A DNA stretch of 64,000 bases. Source: Rugalucina vietnamica. Its lineage: Eukaryota; Mollusca; Bivalvia; Lucinida; Lucinidae. The position numbers were made by a program, and so were the translations under genes. Each line of letters begins with the position of its first letter. Position 1 is the first letter of the stretch. The notes under the pieces are model-generated. The model saw only the letters and a list, made by a program, of their open reading frames with translations. It was not told the DNA's origin and ran no database searches. Shown one piece after another: positions 34,901 to 49,900 of this stretch. The stretch is from NCBI GenBank assembly GCA_964017185.1, contig OZ024874.1:53410856-53474855 (forward strand). Direction: 5' to 3'.

Positions 34901-37900
34901 AACTTCTAGACACTCGTCTATATCTGCAAATAAAAAAAGGCTATAATTATGTCTCAGTTTTGTTGTGTCTTGTAATGCATGAACATCGCGTGTTGCTAAA
35001 AAAATAACTGCGAAAGACAACTTGACTTCTAGTCGTATTTGGTGACAATATAAACACTACTAGCAAATTTACATACATGTATATATAAGTATGGCTGTTA
35101 AGATTAATTTCTTAATCCTCCCGTTAATGTGTTTCCTCTTGTTAAATGAAAGGAAAACTTTAACATGTTAAAACAGGTTATAATGGTCGGATTCTGTTAC
35201 AGCCGTCTTGTATATGAATGTAACATGACATGAGAAGAGCCTTGTACGTAATCCAGTGCCTTACCCTCGCACTGTTGACCGGTCCCTTTAAATCCTCGGT
35301 TGCATTGACATGCGTATCTGGTGGCTAGGTTTATACACGAAGCGTTGTGGTGGCAGTCATTTCCAGCTGCACAAAAGTCGGTACCTGCACAAAACACATC
35401 GTCACCATTATTGGGTTTGATGAATTTAATTAAATACGTGTAGTTTTCAATCGGTAAAACAACACAATTATGACTTCAATTAGTGTTCAAAACATTTCTC
35501 CACCTGTTTACTGTGAATTAAACTGTATGTTATTTCAAGACGCTTTACTTTGGAAACGTAATTAAAGAATTTATAAGTTGCTTCTTAAAGAGGATGCTAA
35601 AATGTAACGACAGACACCGTCCAAGAACTAAAACAATAGAACCCATAATACTACTCTAATGCTATTACGTAACTTTGGATCCTACACAGACTAAATGTCA
35701 CAAGAGAACATAACACCTGTAACACTAAATGAACTTAGAGGTTGTCAACGAACATATCAGACACAAATCACAACACAACAGAAGCACCGTATTGGAACGT
35801 ATCCTTTACCTTTACAGATAGGACAGCACTCGTCTTGTATATGTATGATTTCACTCTCATCACATTCCAACTTGGGACACGTGGTTCTAGGATCCTGTCG
35901 CTCACATACCATCATACCGTTCTGTAAGTAAGAAACTAATATTAGTAAATTGCCTAAACAATACTATCAACTATTCAGAACAAGGTGTCAGTCTTCTTTT
36001 CGAATGCGTCTGGTTTTATTAAGGAAGGCTTGACGTGTTATTAGTTTTGTGTTGAACAGAGAAAAATCGCTTGACCTTTAGTGCAAATTGTTACCACTAG
36101 CCATTTTCTTACTGACATGAACACATCTGATAAAATCTGCCAAGACTCGAGCTTAAACCATTGAGAAACATATTCTTTTCTCTGGACAAGACATAACAAC
36201 GTCTGTGTCGTCCTTAGCCGACATTCAAAAATTCAAAATTATTCTTGTGCTAATCGTATGTTTGGATAGTATCTGGTCGGAAACCCCTAAAACTAGTGAC
36301 TTTTATATTGCGTTAACACTATGTTCCCGGCGGTCACGGCAGCCACGTTTCAGACAACCGTGATCAAAACGGGATAAACGTGAGGCATCGCAGGGGAACG
36401 GGATAGACAAACGTAGCACGACGGGATAACCGTGGACACCGTGGCAAATTTTTTTGACAGTTTAAAAATCTGCCATGACAGTCATGGCGGAAATGAGAAA
36501 CGTAATGTGCCGTGATAAAACGGGCTGAACGTAACACACCGTGACAGAACTTAACAATACGTAGCGAAACTTGGAGGCGGTTCGTAGTGCAACGGGAAGC
36601 TAGTGAATAGCCCGGCAAGCTACGGATCTTCCACGTTCAGCTGCGTTTGATCACGGTCGTCTCACGTCTCGTCACGCTTCCTACGGAATACTCAACACGT
36701 TTTGTTGCGTTAAGTTACGATGTGTTACTGTCTTTGACGGTGTTGACCCCGTTCTACAGCGAATGTCACGTTATGTTACGGTTATCACGGCGCGTGGAGT
36801 TTAAAGATATAAAATGACATATCAGTGGGATAATTTCCTTCATATTGGAGCAGTCACTATAGTGAACAATAGAGACCATGCGCTGCACTATGCCATTGAA
36901 GGAGAAATAAAATCCCGAACTTTCTTAATCAACTCTGCAGTCGGTTGTTGATGAGCGCGGTTGTTATTATTTCAAATGGCTTATTGTTATATAAAAGGCA
37001 CATAAAGCGCTTTAAATTGCATGGCGTCAACGTTTCGTCCGTAGCTGACCTTGACAAAACGAAAAAAAAAACGTGTTACGCCTTGGTCAAAACGCAACTG
37101 ACCGCAACAGAACGTAACAGGCCGCAATAGAACGTGCTAATAATCGTGATAGATCGTGGACAACCGTAACGTACCTTAGCGCCTCCGGGACACACCGGGC
37201 TTATCACTACCACGGCTTGTTACGGATATCGTGATGCAACGTAAGAAAACGTAACAAGACGTAATAGATCTTGAAAACAGAGAAATATTTGACCAAAATT
37301 CCACAGCACGCTACGTTTCGAGCAAACGGGGCTGCCGGGGCCGCCGGGAACATAGTGTAAACGCAGTATTGCTAATGTTGTAGGCTATCTTTTTCGGATG
37401 TCACTTCATTCAAAAGGTGACTTACATCACAAGTACAAGTCACACACATTCTGGGACTGAGTCCTTCACCGTGGTCATAATACTTTCCGCTGTAGTAACA
37501 ATTGGCTGAAATAAATTAGCAATGTGTTAACGCCCATTTGCATTGGCCTCTAATCGTGACAAAAATATAGTCACAAGTTTGACGCCACATAACTTGACGT
37601 TAAATCTGGGACTACTAGTATTCTGTTTACACGCATACAGTGCATTTCATTGTGACATCATTCCTATGAAGATAAAGTCAAATGAAAATCATCTACAAAT
37701 ACTGCGACACCCTCATTACTGAGCATTATGACAGACAATGGTTAAATAACCGAATATACATCGAATGCCACGATGATATACAAATGAACTCAATCGACCT
37801 TTAGGCTACTTCGATAGTTAAAAAACTTATTACATGATTGCAAAGAAAACGGGAGTATAAGGTACAGTCGAAAGGGCAAGCTCTTTAAATAAAAATATAT

Positions 37901-40900
37901 ATTTAGTCAAATGCATGTGATTAAGTCATTGTCAAAGTTACGTAATAGCATTAGACATCATATTACGAAAACTTGCCGATGCAATATATGGAGATTTTTT
38001 TAAGTTTTAAAAATTGAAAATTTTCAGTAGAAAACTTGACATTTTTCTTATTTTTGCTCAAAACATAGATTGTGGATACACGTTAGAACCGCCTCGCTGA
38101 GGCGGTTCTAACGAGTACCCACAATCTATGTTTTGGAGCAAAAATAAGAAAAATAGGTATACCCCTGCATACCCCAGTTTCAGTATATAAAAGTGGGGTT
38201 TAGGGGGGTATTCAATGCACGGAGATGTTTTCGTGATGAATTCAACGACGTCGTCTAGGTTTTATGTAAATTCGTCACCGTTTTCATATACAATATCAGG
38301 AGACACTATAATTTTGTCTAAAAGTAGATGTTTTAAGCCTATATATCTACAATAATGACTAATTCCACAAATAGATAAAACTGGATGATTCACAGTTCAT
38401 CTTCTCTTATGTAATTATCTTAGCAACAGTGAAAGAAACTGGTATTTATTTATAACTAATTGCCTATCATCTCACTGAACCTACTGACAGATATACGAGA
38501 ACAACCACGGAGACGTTGTTTGCGAAAATGTACACCGTGTAACACTTATTTCAATGCAAATCAGTATCTTGTCTTTGTAACCTTCAAACGGCTTGGCGAC
38601 AGCTTACTAAATAGCACACTGAATTCCATGTTCAGACGCACTAAATAATTGAAATGGAACAGATTCGTCTGGGGCTTCAGAATAAGGAAACACGATAGCA
38701 TAAAAGGGCTTCTCTGTCTAGACAAGACATCTATTGCAAGAAATCATTGCTTTATAAAACGACAAAATGGAGCGATGTAATATTGATACGAAGTTGATTT
38801 AGTTGACGTTTAGCAAATAGAAGTGGTGAGTCATATGGCAATAAGCAAATATAGCAATATAGCGTCAGTCAATTTTCCCCGAATTGCGTTTCTTATGCCA
38901 AAAACGTTATTAAATTGCTTTCTTGGGGCTGTCTATAAAAGTTCGATAAATATGTCCTGGAAGTGCTTAGTCATATTTGTACTATAAGAAATGGCCAGAT
39001 ATGCGGCTTCTGTACTTGCAAATGTTACAAGTTTGCTACAGTCACAAATGCTTTTGCTTTTGTGAATAGACCGAAACCATAAAATTAATTCCTTTCTGGA
39101 CACTTGTTTTCATTGTTTCCTGTTTATCGTTTTTTTTTTACTTTATGAACCAATTGTCACAGATATAAACCTAAAGCTGTTGTTGAATAGACCTGTCGAA
39201 TACCTGTTAATATGAACGACGGGAGCCATGTTTTCTGTCTGAGAGCTTCCTACCAGACAAGTTTCAGTAACCTAGATTATGGCATAATGTATGACAATAT
39301 TTCACTATTTATTTCACTTTTTCCATCAAAATATTCAATTCCATTACAATTGTCAAAGCGAGGGGCTTTAAATGCATATACACAATATAAGAATAGGTCT
39401 AGAACGAATGTTATTTACTTTCATTTGGTACAAGTACCCATCCTATCTGGTAAGCTTCGGTTTTGTAATGAAATTTTGATGAGAATCCGCCATCATTTAT
39501 CATTTATGATTGTCTGAACACAGATTTTTTTTAAACAGGTAAAACATAATTGCCATCAGAAAATATCACTGATTGGCACAGTGGTTTGGTAAGCAATGTT
39601 TTTTTTTCGATGAAAGGATGAAGAGGATCTGACTGCTCAGTTACGAGGAGATATAGTAACAAATAGGCACCCTTATATCGTGCTTAAAGGTGTTCTACAG
39701 TTGGTCCACGATACATTGGAACAATGGTAGTGTTTGACATAGACTAAAATACTGACATTAAGTTACTTCTGACCTATGGTTTGACACAATTCTGTCTAGT
39801 TCGAAAACGAATCGAGTACTATTCACCTCAGACTAAGTAAACATATATGTGCCATAGCGTGAGAAAACCAACAATATGGGTTTTTGACCAGGTCCTATAC
39901 AGACCGGTCTGTACTGTCACAGAAGAACACTTGAAACTTGAAACTTTGGATATAAGTAGCAGAGGAATGGTACTATCTGTGTAGCGAAAACAAAGATGCT
40001 GATCAGCTGTGCAGTTACTGCACAGCTGATCTGCGCCTTTGTTTTCGCATATGCAAATTGTTGCTTTTCTAATGCGGATCTCATATATGAATATAAATGT
40101 GGGTATCCACTATAATGGTTTCATCGAGCCAAGTAATAGTAGATTGCTTAGCGTTATGGCATATGCAGAATTCGTATAACTAGATATTTAGCAATATTTG
40201 AATGAAACTTACTCAAACAAACAGGGCAACATTCTCCGTCTCGGTACACAGGGTGGGGGCATTCTGCAGGGGGACAATCTACATTCCGACATTCTATCGT
40301 ACCATTCTGGAAAACAGTAAAAAGTCTTTATGATATTAAATGCAGCAAGTGAAATGATCTTCATGATTCAATTCTCTGGAGTCAATGTTAACAAACAGAC
40401 TAACACGAGCAATTCCATATTCTGAAATTTCGTACAAGTTTAGCACATTTGGACTTTTGTCAGAATTTTTAGAATTTTCTAAATAATATCTTTGTCTTCT
40501 AAGTTTAGAGATTTAAACACAGAATGACAAGGATTACAAGTCAAAGTTCCATTGTGAATCATTTGAATTTATAATAAAATCAGGCTCTTAAAATTCTGGG
40601 GCAGCAGACAAAGCAGCTCTGAAAACCTTCATAAATGGTCATTAAAATATTGATACAATACTTTTGATTTCGCTCCTTTGAATTCGTAGTTTTTCTTCCA
40701 AAAGCTTATTTTTTTACAGCAGCAGACGGTGCGTTTAGAATGGATCTTAAATGATACTGTTTTTGGATGCCTATCAAGCCAAATGTCTTTTGGTGTGTGA
40801 GGTCTTGTTACTCAGAGGTATAGATTTGTTCTGTCTCACTGGGAAAGCAATACGTCTGCCAAGTAGGTCTCCAGAAATCTACTAATGTTCTTTTTCTTTT

Positions 40901-43900
40901 TAACATATCTTAAAATGACGCTGCGAACAATCTTAAGTTCATTTGAAGTTCTTGCGCACTTAACATCGTTTCAGTTATTTAATTATTTCTTATTGAAAAC
41001 AGACTTGTAAGAAAAAGTTTGAACGTAGGATATTTGTCTTTTGTTCTCTCTTTTTTCAAAGATAGACACTGACATTGTTATCTGTCGCGCCATGCCTATT
41101 TCACTCTTGTTTTCTCTCTTCGTTTCGTTTGCTTTATTTACCATTAATTTCGACAAATGTAGAGAGGAGATTGCATCTGCATTAAATGATTTCGGTAATC
41201 GATGGTGTAAACGAGAGGGTGTTGAGGATAATGCTCTTAAAGAATGGAAAAGAAGTATCTTCACTATCGTGGATAAACGTATTAAGTTTTATTCACAAAA
41301 TACTAATCTTTTACCTCCTAAACCCAAATCGTCATTTAGGCATTTGAAGCAGGGTATCCAAGAATTTCATAGAAAGTATGTCTTGGTTCCGGCAGACAAA
41401 GCCGCAAACAATGTTGTTGTCGTTTGTAGGCTTCACTACGTTAACACCTTAAAACAGGAGCTTGATGGTACCAGGGCTTATCTGGAGACAGATACTGATG
41501 AAGTGTCTGTAGTTAATGCCCACTTAAACGATTTACCTGTTAAGTTTTCTGTTTGTGTCAATGAAGGCCAAGACAAACTTCCTACGATGTATTGGTTACC
41601 TAAGCTTCATAAAAGACCATACAAAGCTAGATTTATTGCAAATTCTAGCTCTTGTTCTACCACTGAACTTTCTAAATTATTAACTTCCTGTCTTACTGCT
41701 ATCAAATCTCATGTTATAAGATACTGTGAGACAGTGTATGAAACTTCAAATAAAAATTGGTTTTGGTCAATAAAAAATTCTGTTGAGGTGCTTAGTAAAT
41801 TGAAGTGTAGAGGGTTCCGTGCGACAAGCTTGTCCACGTATGATTTTTCTACTCTGTATACAACATTACCACATAATCTAATAAAAGAAAAACTTCTGGA
41901 TTTGATAGAGTGGACCTTCAAAAGGGCATTAAAAAACTATGGTTCACTTTATTTGGCATGTAATGACAGAAAGGCTTTTTTCACTTCCTCTGACCAAAGT
42001 CGGTATACACTTTGGTCATGTCAGAATGTGTGCGACGCCTTGTCCTATCTCCTTGATAATATTTATATTAGATTTGGAACCAAGTTATACAGACAAATTG
42101 TTGGAATTCCGATGGGTACAAATTGCGCACCTCTCGTAGCTGATTTATTTTTATACTGCTTCGAAAGAGATTTCATGGATTCTCTTGACCATGATAATCA
42201 AGCTGATGTTATCGAGGCTTTTAATTCCACATCTAGGTACCTCGATGACCTTATGAACATTGACAACCCTTATTTTGAAGGTATGGTCAATCAAATTTAT
42301 CCACCTGAACTTCAGTTGAACAAAGCCAATATCTCAGATACCGAAGCCCCCTTTTTAGATCTACATCTTTCTGTTGCAAATGGATTTGTTTCTTCTAAAA
42401 TTTATGATAAGCGCGATGACTTTGATTTTGATATAGTAAATTTTCCTTTTTTGGATGGTGACGTTCCTCGTCGTGCTTCTTATGGTGTTTACATTTCGCA
42501 ACTTATTAGGTTTGCTAGAGTCTGCAATCATGTTACAGACTTCAACGCTCGAAATAAATGTTTAACGGCAAAACTTCTCCAACAGGGCTATCGGTATCAC
42601 AAACTTCGAAAAACCTTTTCTAAATTTTATCGTAGACACTATGAATTGATTTCCAAATATAATGTTGGGTTAAAGACGCTTTTAAGTGAGGGCCTTTCGG
42701 AACCTGAATTTTATGGTGACTTAGTTTACAAATTTAAGAAACTTATAGGAATTAATGATTTTTCTTTTCATTTCAGAAAAATCATAACACGTTACAGACG
42801 TATAGGTTATAACTTGAATGTTATGCGACAGTCTGCATGCTTAGTTTTTAACCCAATCATGGTTGATAACTATGCTGCCTTCTTTAATTGCACGCCGGTG
42901 GGTCGTGCGTCAGACTCTATGATGGCCCCGACTTAAAGCTATTCATTTTAGTTGGTTGGGGCCGGAGCTTCTTGTCTGTTGCTTGGCCCACCGGGGTCCA
43001 AATGGTGTTTTTCTTTTGCTCCGGAGTTAGTAGGTTATTCGGCGCCCAGGGATCTCCATCGTCGGGCAGCTTACTCAATCTGTGAGTCCTTGTTTTTGAT
43101 TCATCAGGATGTTTATCATGATTTATTTGTTTGTTCTTGATGATTCATTTACTAGTTAGAGATTCACCACGAGGACCGAAGAACTTACTAAATGTTATGA
43201 ACCACTGCAGAAGCTGAGGGTGAGGTTAGGGTCCTGTAAAACCGGTTTAAGCCCCCCAGTTATTTATAACTGACCGTTCCAAGGCGGTACTGCTGTTGTG
43301 GTTCACATTTATCCAATTTATTCTAATTATGAGTTTCATATTATATGACGTTGTGGCCACCCGTATTTAATTTGGCTGTACACTTAGCCCTCTGCATTTT
43401 ACTTTTTCTGTCCAAGCTAGCACTGTGACCACCTTACTTCAATAGCTGCTCACCCTGCTTTCCGTTATACATGTTACATGTTGGTACCTATATTATATAT
43501 TTTCGTATCATGATTTACCTTATTTCTTGTTTATATCTGTGTATAAATTAACCACTGCAGAAGCTGAGGGCGAGGTTAGGATCCTGTAAAATCGGTTTAA
43601 GCCCGCCAGTAACTTTGTGTTACTGATCGTTCCAAGGCGATACTTCTGTGGTGGTTCTTTTTGTTTTATGTCTTGGTGTTTAAAATTTTTTGTGCTGTTG
43701 GCGCCTTATGTATGTTTTCATATTTTTAATTAAGTTAAGGTAACTGAGTGGCCACCTATTGGGAAAATAGCTGCTCATTCGGCTTACGATATGTTTCATG
43801 GTATAAGTGCCTGATTGTTTGTTTGGTTTTTTCCCCACCTCGGTTTTTGGAGTGGGAATCTCTTTCTGATTGCGCCTTTTCCTGATCTTTGCCTACTTGT

Positions 43901-46900
43901 ACCTTCATATAGACCTAATGGTATTCCTTGGTTACCTTGTACATTTTGCATCAGGGAGTCAAATGGTTCTTTAGTATGATTATAATAATTTGTTGCCGTT
44001 GTAACTTTAGATAAACTAGATCGACTGCTGATTTATTGTTCAAGAAATATCAAATTGAAGAACTCTCAGAAAATGCAAACACGGTTTAATATGCACCAGA
44101 AAATATAGGTATATTGAACGTAGGTGTTTAAAGATAAGATTTTAAGCGTTCTTTGTGAAGGTGCGAAACACTATGAGTAGCAAATCAAAATAATAACTGT
44201 TCTATCAGATTTTCAGTATGGTCAGTGCAAAACTGCAACAACCCTTGTACTTAAACTATATTATCAATGCAAAAGTCACTTTAACAAACAACGTACATTC
44301 ACATTGAGTTGATACAATTGGCTATTTCCGTGTGTGCAAGATTACAATTCAAATCTATCTACAAAGAAAATAAGAAAATACACAATAGTTACAGTAAGGG
44401 CGTTATGGTTACCAGCTGTTTTAAAGAGAGAAAAAAGCTTTCTTGTCGACAAATGTTTTCATGCTTCTGTTTGCTATGATAATATTTTGTTAACTCCGTG
44501 GTGAATATTGTTAACCTTATCTTTGTACAAAAATCATTCTTGTTTCTCCTAGGTTTCGTCCAAATTTACCTTGATGATAACAGTTGTCTTTCAAAAATAT
44601 AGAAAGCATTTTTTTTTCAGAACGAAATTCATACAAAAGCAGGTTGGGCTTTGACCGAATAATCTCTGAATAAGTATACATAATTCGAGACAAAAAATAT
44701 TTTTGCATGTTGTCTTACCCGCACATGGTATTGCAGTGACACGTTATAGTAAAGAATTACAGTAACGAAAATTGGTAACGTACCCTACATAGACATATAG
44801 TACACTGGTCCAGCTGCCAAAGCTCTCCCTCTTTCCTCTCTGTTCCATTCTGGTGACAACTTTTTAAACATTGGCATTGTTCTAAACCCGAGATCCGCTC
44901 TTCTGCTTGAAGCAGCTAAATTAGAAAAACAGCCAAGAGTCATCATTTTCACAAAATACTTTTCTACTACGTTTGTATATGTGACAATTTGATTCTACAG
45001 GTGGGTGTCGTATATGAATTCCTGTACATTTTCGTCGTTGTTCAGTCGTATCGTATCAGTGTCTCAGCTGTCAGAATATCCTTTTAAACAATATATTGTG
45101 TTGAACATGACAAACTGGGGCGTCCCAAAATGCAAAAGGCAAATCAGTATATTTTACCATAAATGGACACATAAAGTATTCATTGATTGAAATTACTTAA
45201 ACATGGAGCAAATTCTTACCTTTATTGAAAGATTCTGGTATAAGGAATACATTTCTTTCACTCTGTCTTGTAAAGTTTGGAATTGAGCACAGGTTGGACA
45301 ACCTATAAATATATATTATGAATTTGGGGATTAGGAATTGAGTACAGGTTGGACAACCAGTAAATATACTTATGGATTTTGGGATTTGGAATTCAGTACA
45401 GGTTGGACAACCTATCAATATATGATGGATTTTGGGATTTGGAATTGAGCACAGGTTGGACAACCTGTAAATATACTTATGGATTTTGGGATTTGGAATT
45501 GAGCACAGGTTGAACAACCTACTAATATACTTTTGGATTTTGGGATTTGGAATTGAGCACATGTTGAACAACCTATCAATAAACATATGGATTTTGGGAT
45601 TTGGGATTGAGCACAGGTTGGACAAACTATAAATATAAATTTTAGATTTTGGCCTTTGGAATTGCGCATTGTTTGAACAACCTAGAAATAAACAGTATGG
45701 ATCTTGGCATTTGACACTGAGCACTGGTTGGACATCCTATAAATATTGCCGAGTTTTGCAATTTGGAATAAAACAATGACTGGCCAACACATAAATAAAG
45801 ATTAAATGGTTGAAGAAAGCCAACGAAACGAACAAAGGTTTCGAATGATAGCAATAACATGTCGAATCGGTATATGCCTACGTGGACACTAAACTCATTC
45901 GTATTCACCGATGCAACTGCAATAGCCGGAATAGCTCACTGCTGAAAATAATTTTAGATTCACTTTTATATTTGGCAAACAGAAAGTTTCAGTTCGCATA
46001 AATACACGAACTAGATACTAGTGCATTAGACTTGGTGTTGCCTTTGATTCTAGTATCAATCACGGTAAGTATAGTCTTCGGTTTATGAATCCTTGCACTA
46101 AGGGCGTCAAAGGTTAACAGAAATAAAACTTGAACTGTCTGTCTTCCAAAGAATATAAATATATGAGCCATCTCGTGGGAAAACAAACAATGTGGTTTCG
46201 ACCAGAAGCAAGCTAGAAGCTTGAAATTTTGGAGTTCAGTAGAGGAGGAATTGTACCATCCGAGTAGCGAAAACAAAGGCGCTGATCAGCTTCGCGGTTA
46301 CCGCGAAGCTGATCTGCGTCTTTGTTTTCGTCTATGCAGATTGTTGGTTTTCCAATGAGGCGGCTCATATATCTGCATTTTTAGTTTAATAAGCTATTTA
46401 TTAGTCTGATGAACACCTGAAAGCCTACAACTTCCGGTTCAAACCAATAAAGCCCAAGTAGTTTAAATGCAGTTTAAATAATGAATACTCCCGAAATGAA
46501 ATAAAAATAATAAAAACTCTAAAATTATGACCATAAAATCCATATTTAATTCAACCATGCATGTTGTGATTTATGTATTGATTCTTACACAGCTTATGAA
46601 ATAAAGCAGCCTTCGCATGTGAAAACCAACAGTTTTGGTTGCGGACCTGGTCTGACACAAAAGCACAGAAGATGGCTAGAGGTTGGAAATTTTGAATTTA
46701 GATAGTAAATGAATTGCACCATCCGTGTAGCGGAAACAAAGGCGCTGATCAGCTTCGCAGTTACTAGGCTGATCAGCGCCTTTGTTTTGCTCATGCAAAA
46801 TGTTGGTTTACTCATGATGCGGCTTAAATATGATTTTAAGAATTTTATTTTCAATGCGTGAGGTACTGTAACAAATCAAAGCTAAAAGAACTTCTGTGAT

Positions 46901-49900
46901 AATAAAAAAGGCATCTTTTAACACTTTAAATGCTTATTTATCAAACATGAGTTGTTAAATGTTTCCTCACACACATTCAGCAAAGGGTCATGAAAAATGT
47001 AAAAAAAGAATTTTTGTTGAGTGTTTTAAATCGCCATGAATTTAAACGCGACTTATGCTAAAATATAGTATGGAAGCTGGGACCTAAAATTATATTCTAA
47101 GATTAAACCCTTTCTAGGAAAATACATTCCTCTAGTTTAAAATATTGATTTTTTTCATGGAATCACCATAAAAGCTGCGGTATCAATGATTTTTCATGGA
47201 ATCGCCATGAAAGCTATGGTATCAATAAAAAAAATTTCATGGGGTCACCATGAAAGCTGTGTATCAATCAACTTTTTTTTTTATAAATAACCATGAACGC
47301 TGCGGTATCAATGAAATGGAATCATTATGAAAGTTGCGGTATCATGGAACTACCATCAAAGTTGCGGGTATCGATGACGTTTTTTCATGGAAGCAACTCC
47401 AACGTTTATGATACCAAGGTATTTTAGTGAAATATACAATAAAGTTTCATGGAACCAACGTGGAACCCGCTAGTATTGTCATTTTTACTGAATCACCATC
47501 AAAGAACCATCATAGAAATTGCGATGGCTGTTATCAACGGTATGTATCACGGAATCAACAGTAAAATTGTTTGTTTCAACACATGTATACGCTATCACTA
47601 GTTTGTTTTCATGATATATACATATACATCAAAGTTCCTTAACAATTATAAAACATCCTCGACCTGGTTTTGACACAATTAAATTAATGACTTGGCCATA
47701 AAACACCACAAAGTAAACGGATGCCATTGCTTTGTATGTTAGCGATAGTCGTCCGTTGTAAATACTTATATTTTAATTATATATACTCAACAAAAATTAT
47801 GGAAAATGTCTCCAAGTGCTCATTGCAATAAAACTATTAAAAAATTAGAAATTCAAACATTAGTATGTTTAAAGTGTCTTTTTATCTTTCGAATGAGGCC
47901 TCATTTGAACTTGTAGCATCGGCAGTGGTTCGGAAAAACAACAGCAAAGTTGACTAGTTGTCAATCCAGTTTTCACAAAATTGCAATATTGTTTGGTTTG
48001 AGTAAAACGTGTCAATGTAGACTTTTGCCTAAAAAGCATAGACATTTGCACAAAACAAGATGTTGAGGCATGTCAAACTGCTTTTCCTGCATCAGCATCA
48101 GTTCCTAGATGGCAAGATCAGGCTGGAAAACAACACAGCCAACGGAAAATTCTTCAATCTGACCAACAGTATGCCGAATTCGGTGCTGAGAAATCAGCCT
48201 CCTTTCCTCCTGAAGCACCACAGCAAGAGCCTCGAGAGAGGTTTTGGTGCCAGTATTCCAAACCAGACCATATTATGCTGTACCAGAATGTGTAACACTT
48301 GTGCAGCGGGAGGCTTGTCTGGTGGGTGGGTTGCCTAGTCCTTGGCCTCAACGCTGTTCTGACGTAGATAGTCTTTTGTGATTATACTAGGGTGATTTCA
48401 TTTGGTACCAACAATGGTACTGGTGCTGAAAATTCTTTACAACAGGTCTGCTCACCTCAGTGGGTGCACTGTACAGCTGTTCATGAGAAAATGTGTCTAT
48501 GGAGACATGGTTATTGTGTGAAAATGCTACAGTGACAATTGATAAACAAATCAAACATGTGAAACATGGAGGGGCAACCAGTAAACTTTGACATTGAATT
48601 TTAAAGCTTCTGCAAGTGCCATCATCTCAAATAAGCCCTTATTTGAAAGATAAAAAAAAACACTTCATAATAATATGCAGTTCATATTTCGTGAAATGTA
48701 ACAGTTACTGTGTTACATGCCGTCAAACACATTTTGCTTAGCTTTTTTGTTGATATACATATATATACATGTAATTTTGTTTATACAAGTCCAATGTATG
48801 GCTACTTGCGTGTTTTTTTTTTCTACAATAATGATATTTGTTATCAAACTGACCTGTATTTTGATCTGGACATTGGACGAGATACCCGTGTGGCTTGGTT
48901 ACCAGTTTAACATCTTGTAATGCTCCCTGAAACGACAGAGGAAATAATTCAATTCTGCTTTACAACTATACCACCATACCAATTCTTATACTAACATAAT
49001 TGCAGGTCTGTACATTAATAATATCACCAAGCCCCGCTATAGGACGCCACGTGGTGTCAGCCTCGGAGAAAATTTGTTACTCCACCCTTTATACTTATGT
49101 AAAGTTAAAGGAAAGCAATCACCTGGAATAATTGCAATCAGAACCATTGTCTGACCCTAAATATCCAGCTTGGAAACAGACAAAATAGCAACCAGAAATA
49201 GTACAATATGCGTAAATAAGGCAAGCAGGACGAACAAATATTTCCCAAAATGGGGCCAATCAGATACATCTAAGTTTAACTTCAGTATTACACAGAAGAC
49301 GCACATAAAAGACACATACATCACAAGACACGATATAAAACATAAAATAAATAGAACCACAACAGAGTTACCGCTTTGAGGCGGTCAGTAGTACAAATTA
49401 TTGCAATAACGTTACTCTTTTCGCCTTGCTTATGATACATATTACCTACGTTTGAATGACTACGTCACTGTAACATTCATCAGCTGTTGAACATATGTTA
49501 GGCGGAAAATATTTTTGTCGGCGGCTAATTGTTTTACATGTTTAAAGACCACAGAGCTTTTGTTATGAAATATTGCTGTTTATTACGTAACACGGTAGAA
49601 AAGAAGCGGAAGTATGAAGCATTCCAGTCATTTTTCTTGTCTGATGGTCTCAACCTAGTGACCTGACTCCTACAATGCAATAACATTTGTCTATTTTTAC
49701 CTGTTTCTTTGATCTATATTTGATCATCTCACTGCATAACAATGATATCTTATTGGCATGTGCACCATAAGAAGACTACGATGCATGAGGGACGCCGCCC
49801 AGTGCGAACACTTTATTGAACAGCTCAGGGTAGCACTATTTCTGTGAGTAGTCGCGGCAGAAAATTCAGATTTTGTGAATTTGAGTCACCTCTAGACTTG

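Larger units (their letters stand above)
38238..41040. other. NELL intron sequence
   Basis: Apart from the family 1 MITE at 39849 and the VWC1 exon at 40213-40306 no feature is seen. The 5' boundary of the Penelope element may lie near the right end. Confidence 0.5.

Noticed and set aside
34659..34946. Plus-strand 95-residue ORF
   Set aside because: Antisense shadow of the NELL EGF2 exon.
45283..45764. CRISPR-like array
   Set aside because: Regular repeats, but the genome is animal, repeats and spacers are not distinct, and the unit derives from a NELL exon.
45197..45908. Long minus-strand open frames with repeated [12 protein letters not shown] units, looking like a repeat protein gene
   Set aside because: They are translations of the 54-bp minisatellite; only 45220-45302 is a real NELL exon, in another frame from the longest of them.
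46413..46440. Further hammerhead candidate (CTGATGA followed by GAAA)
   Set aside because: No stem II between the core boxes and no stem I or III pairing.
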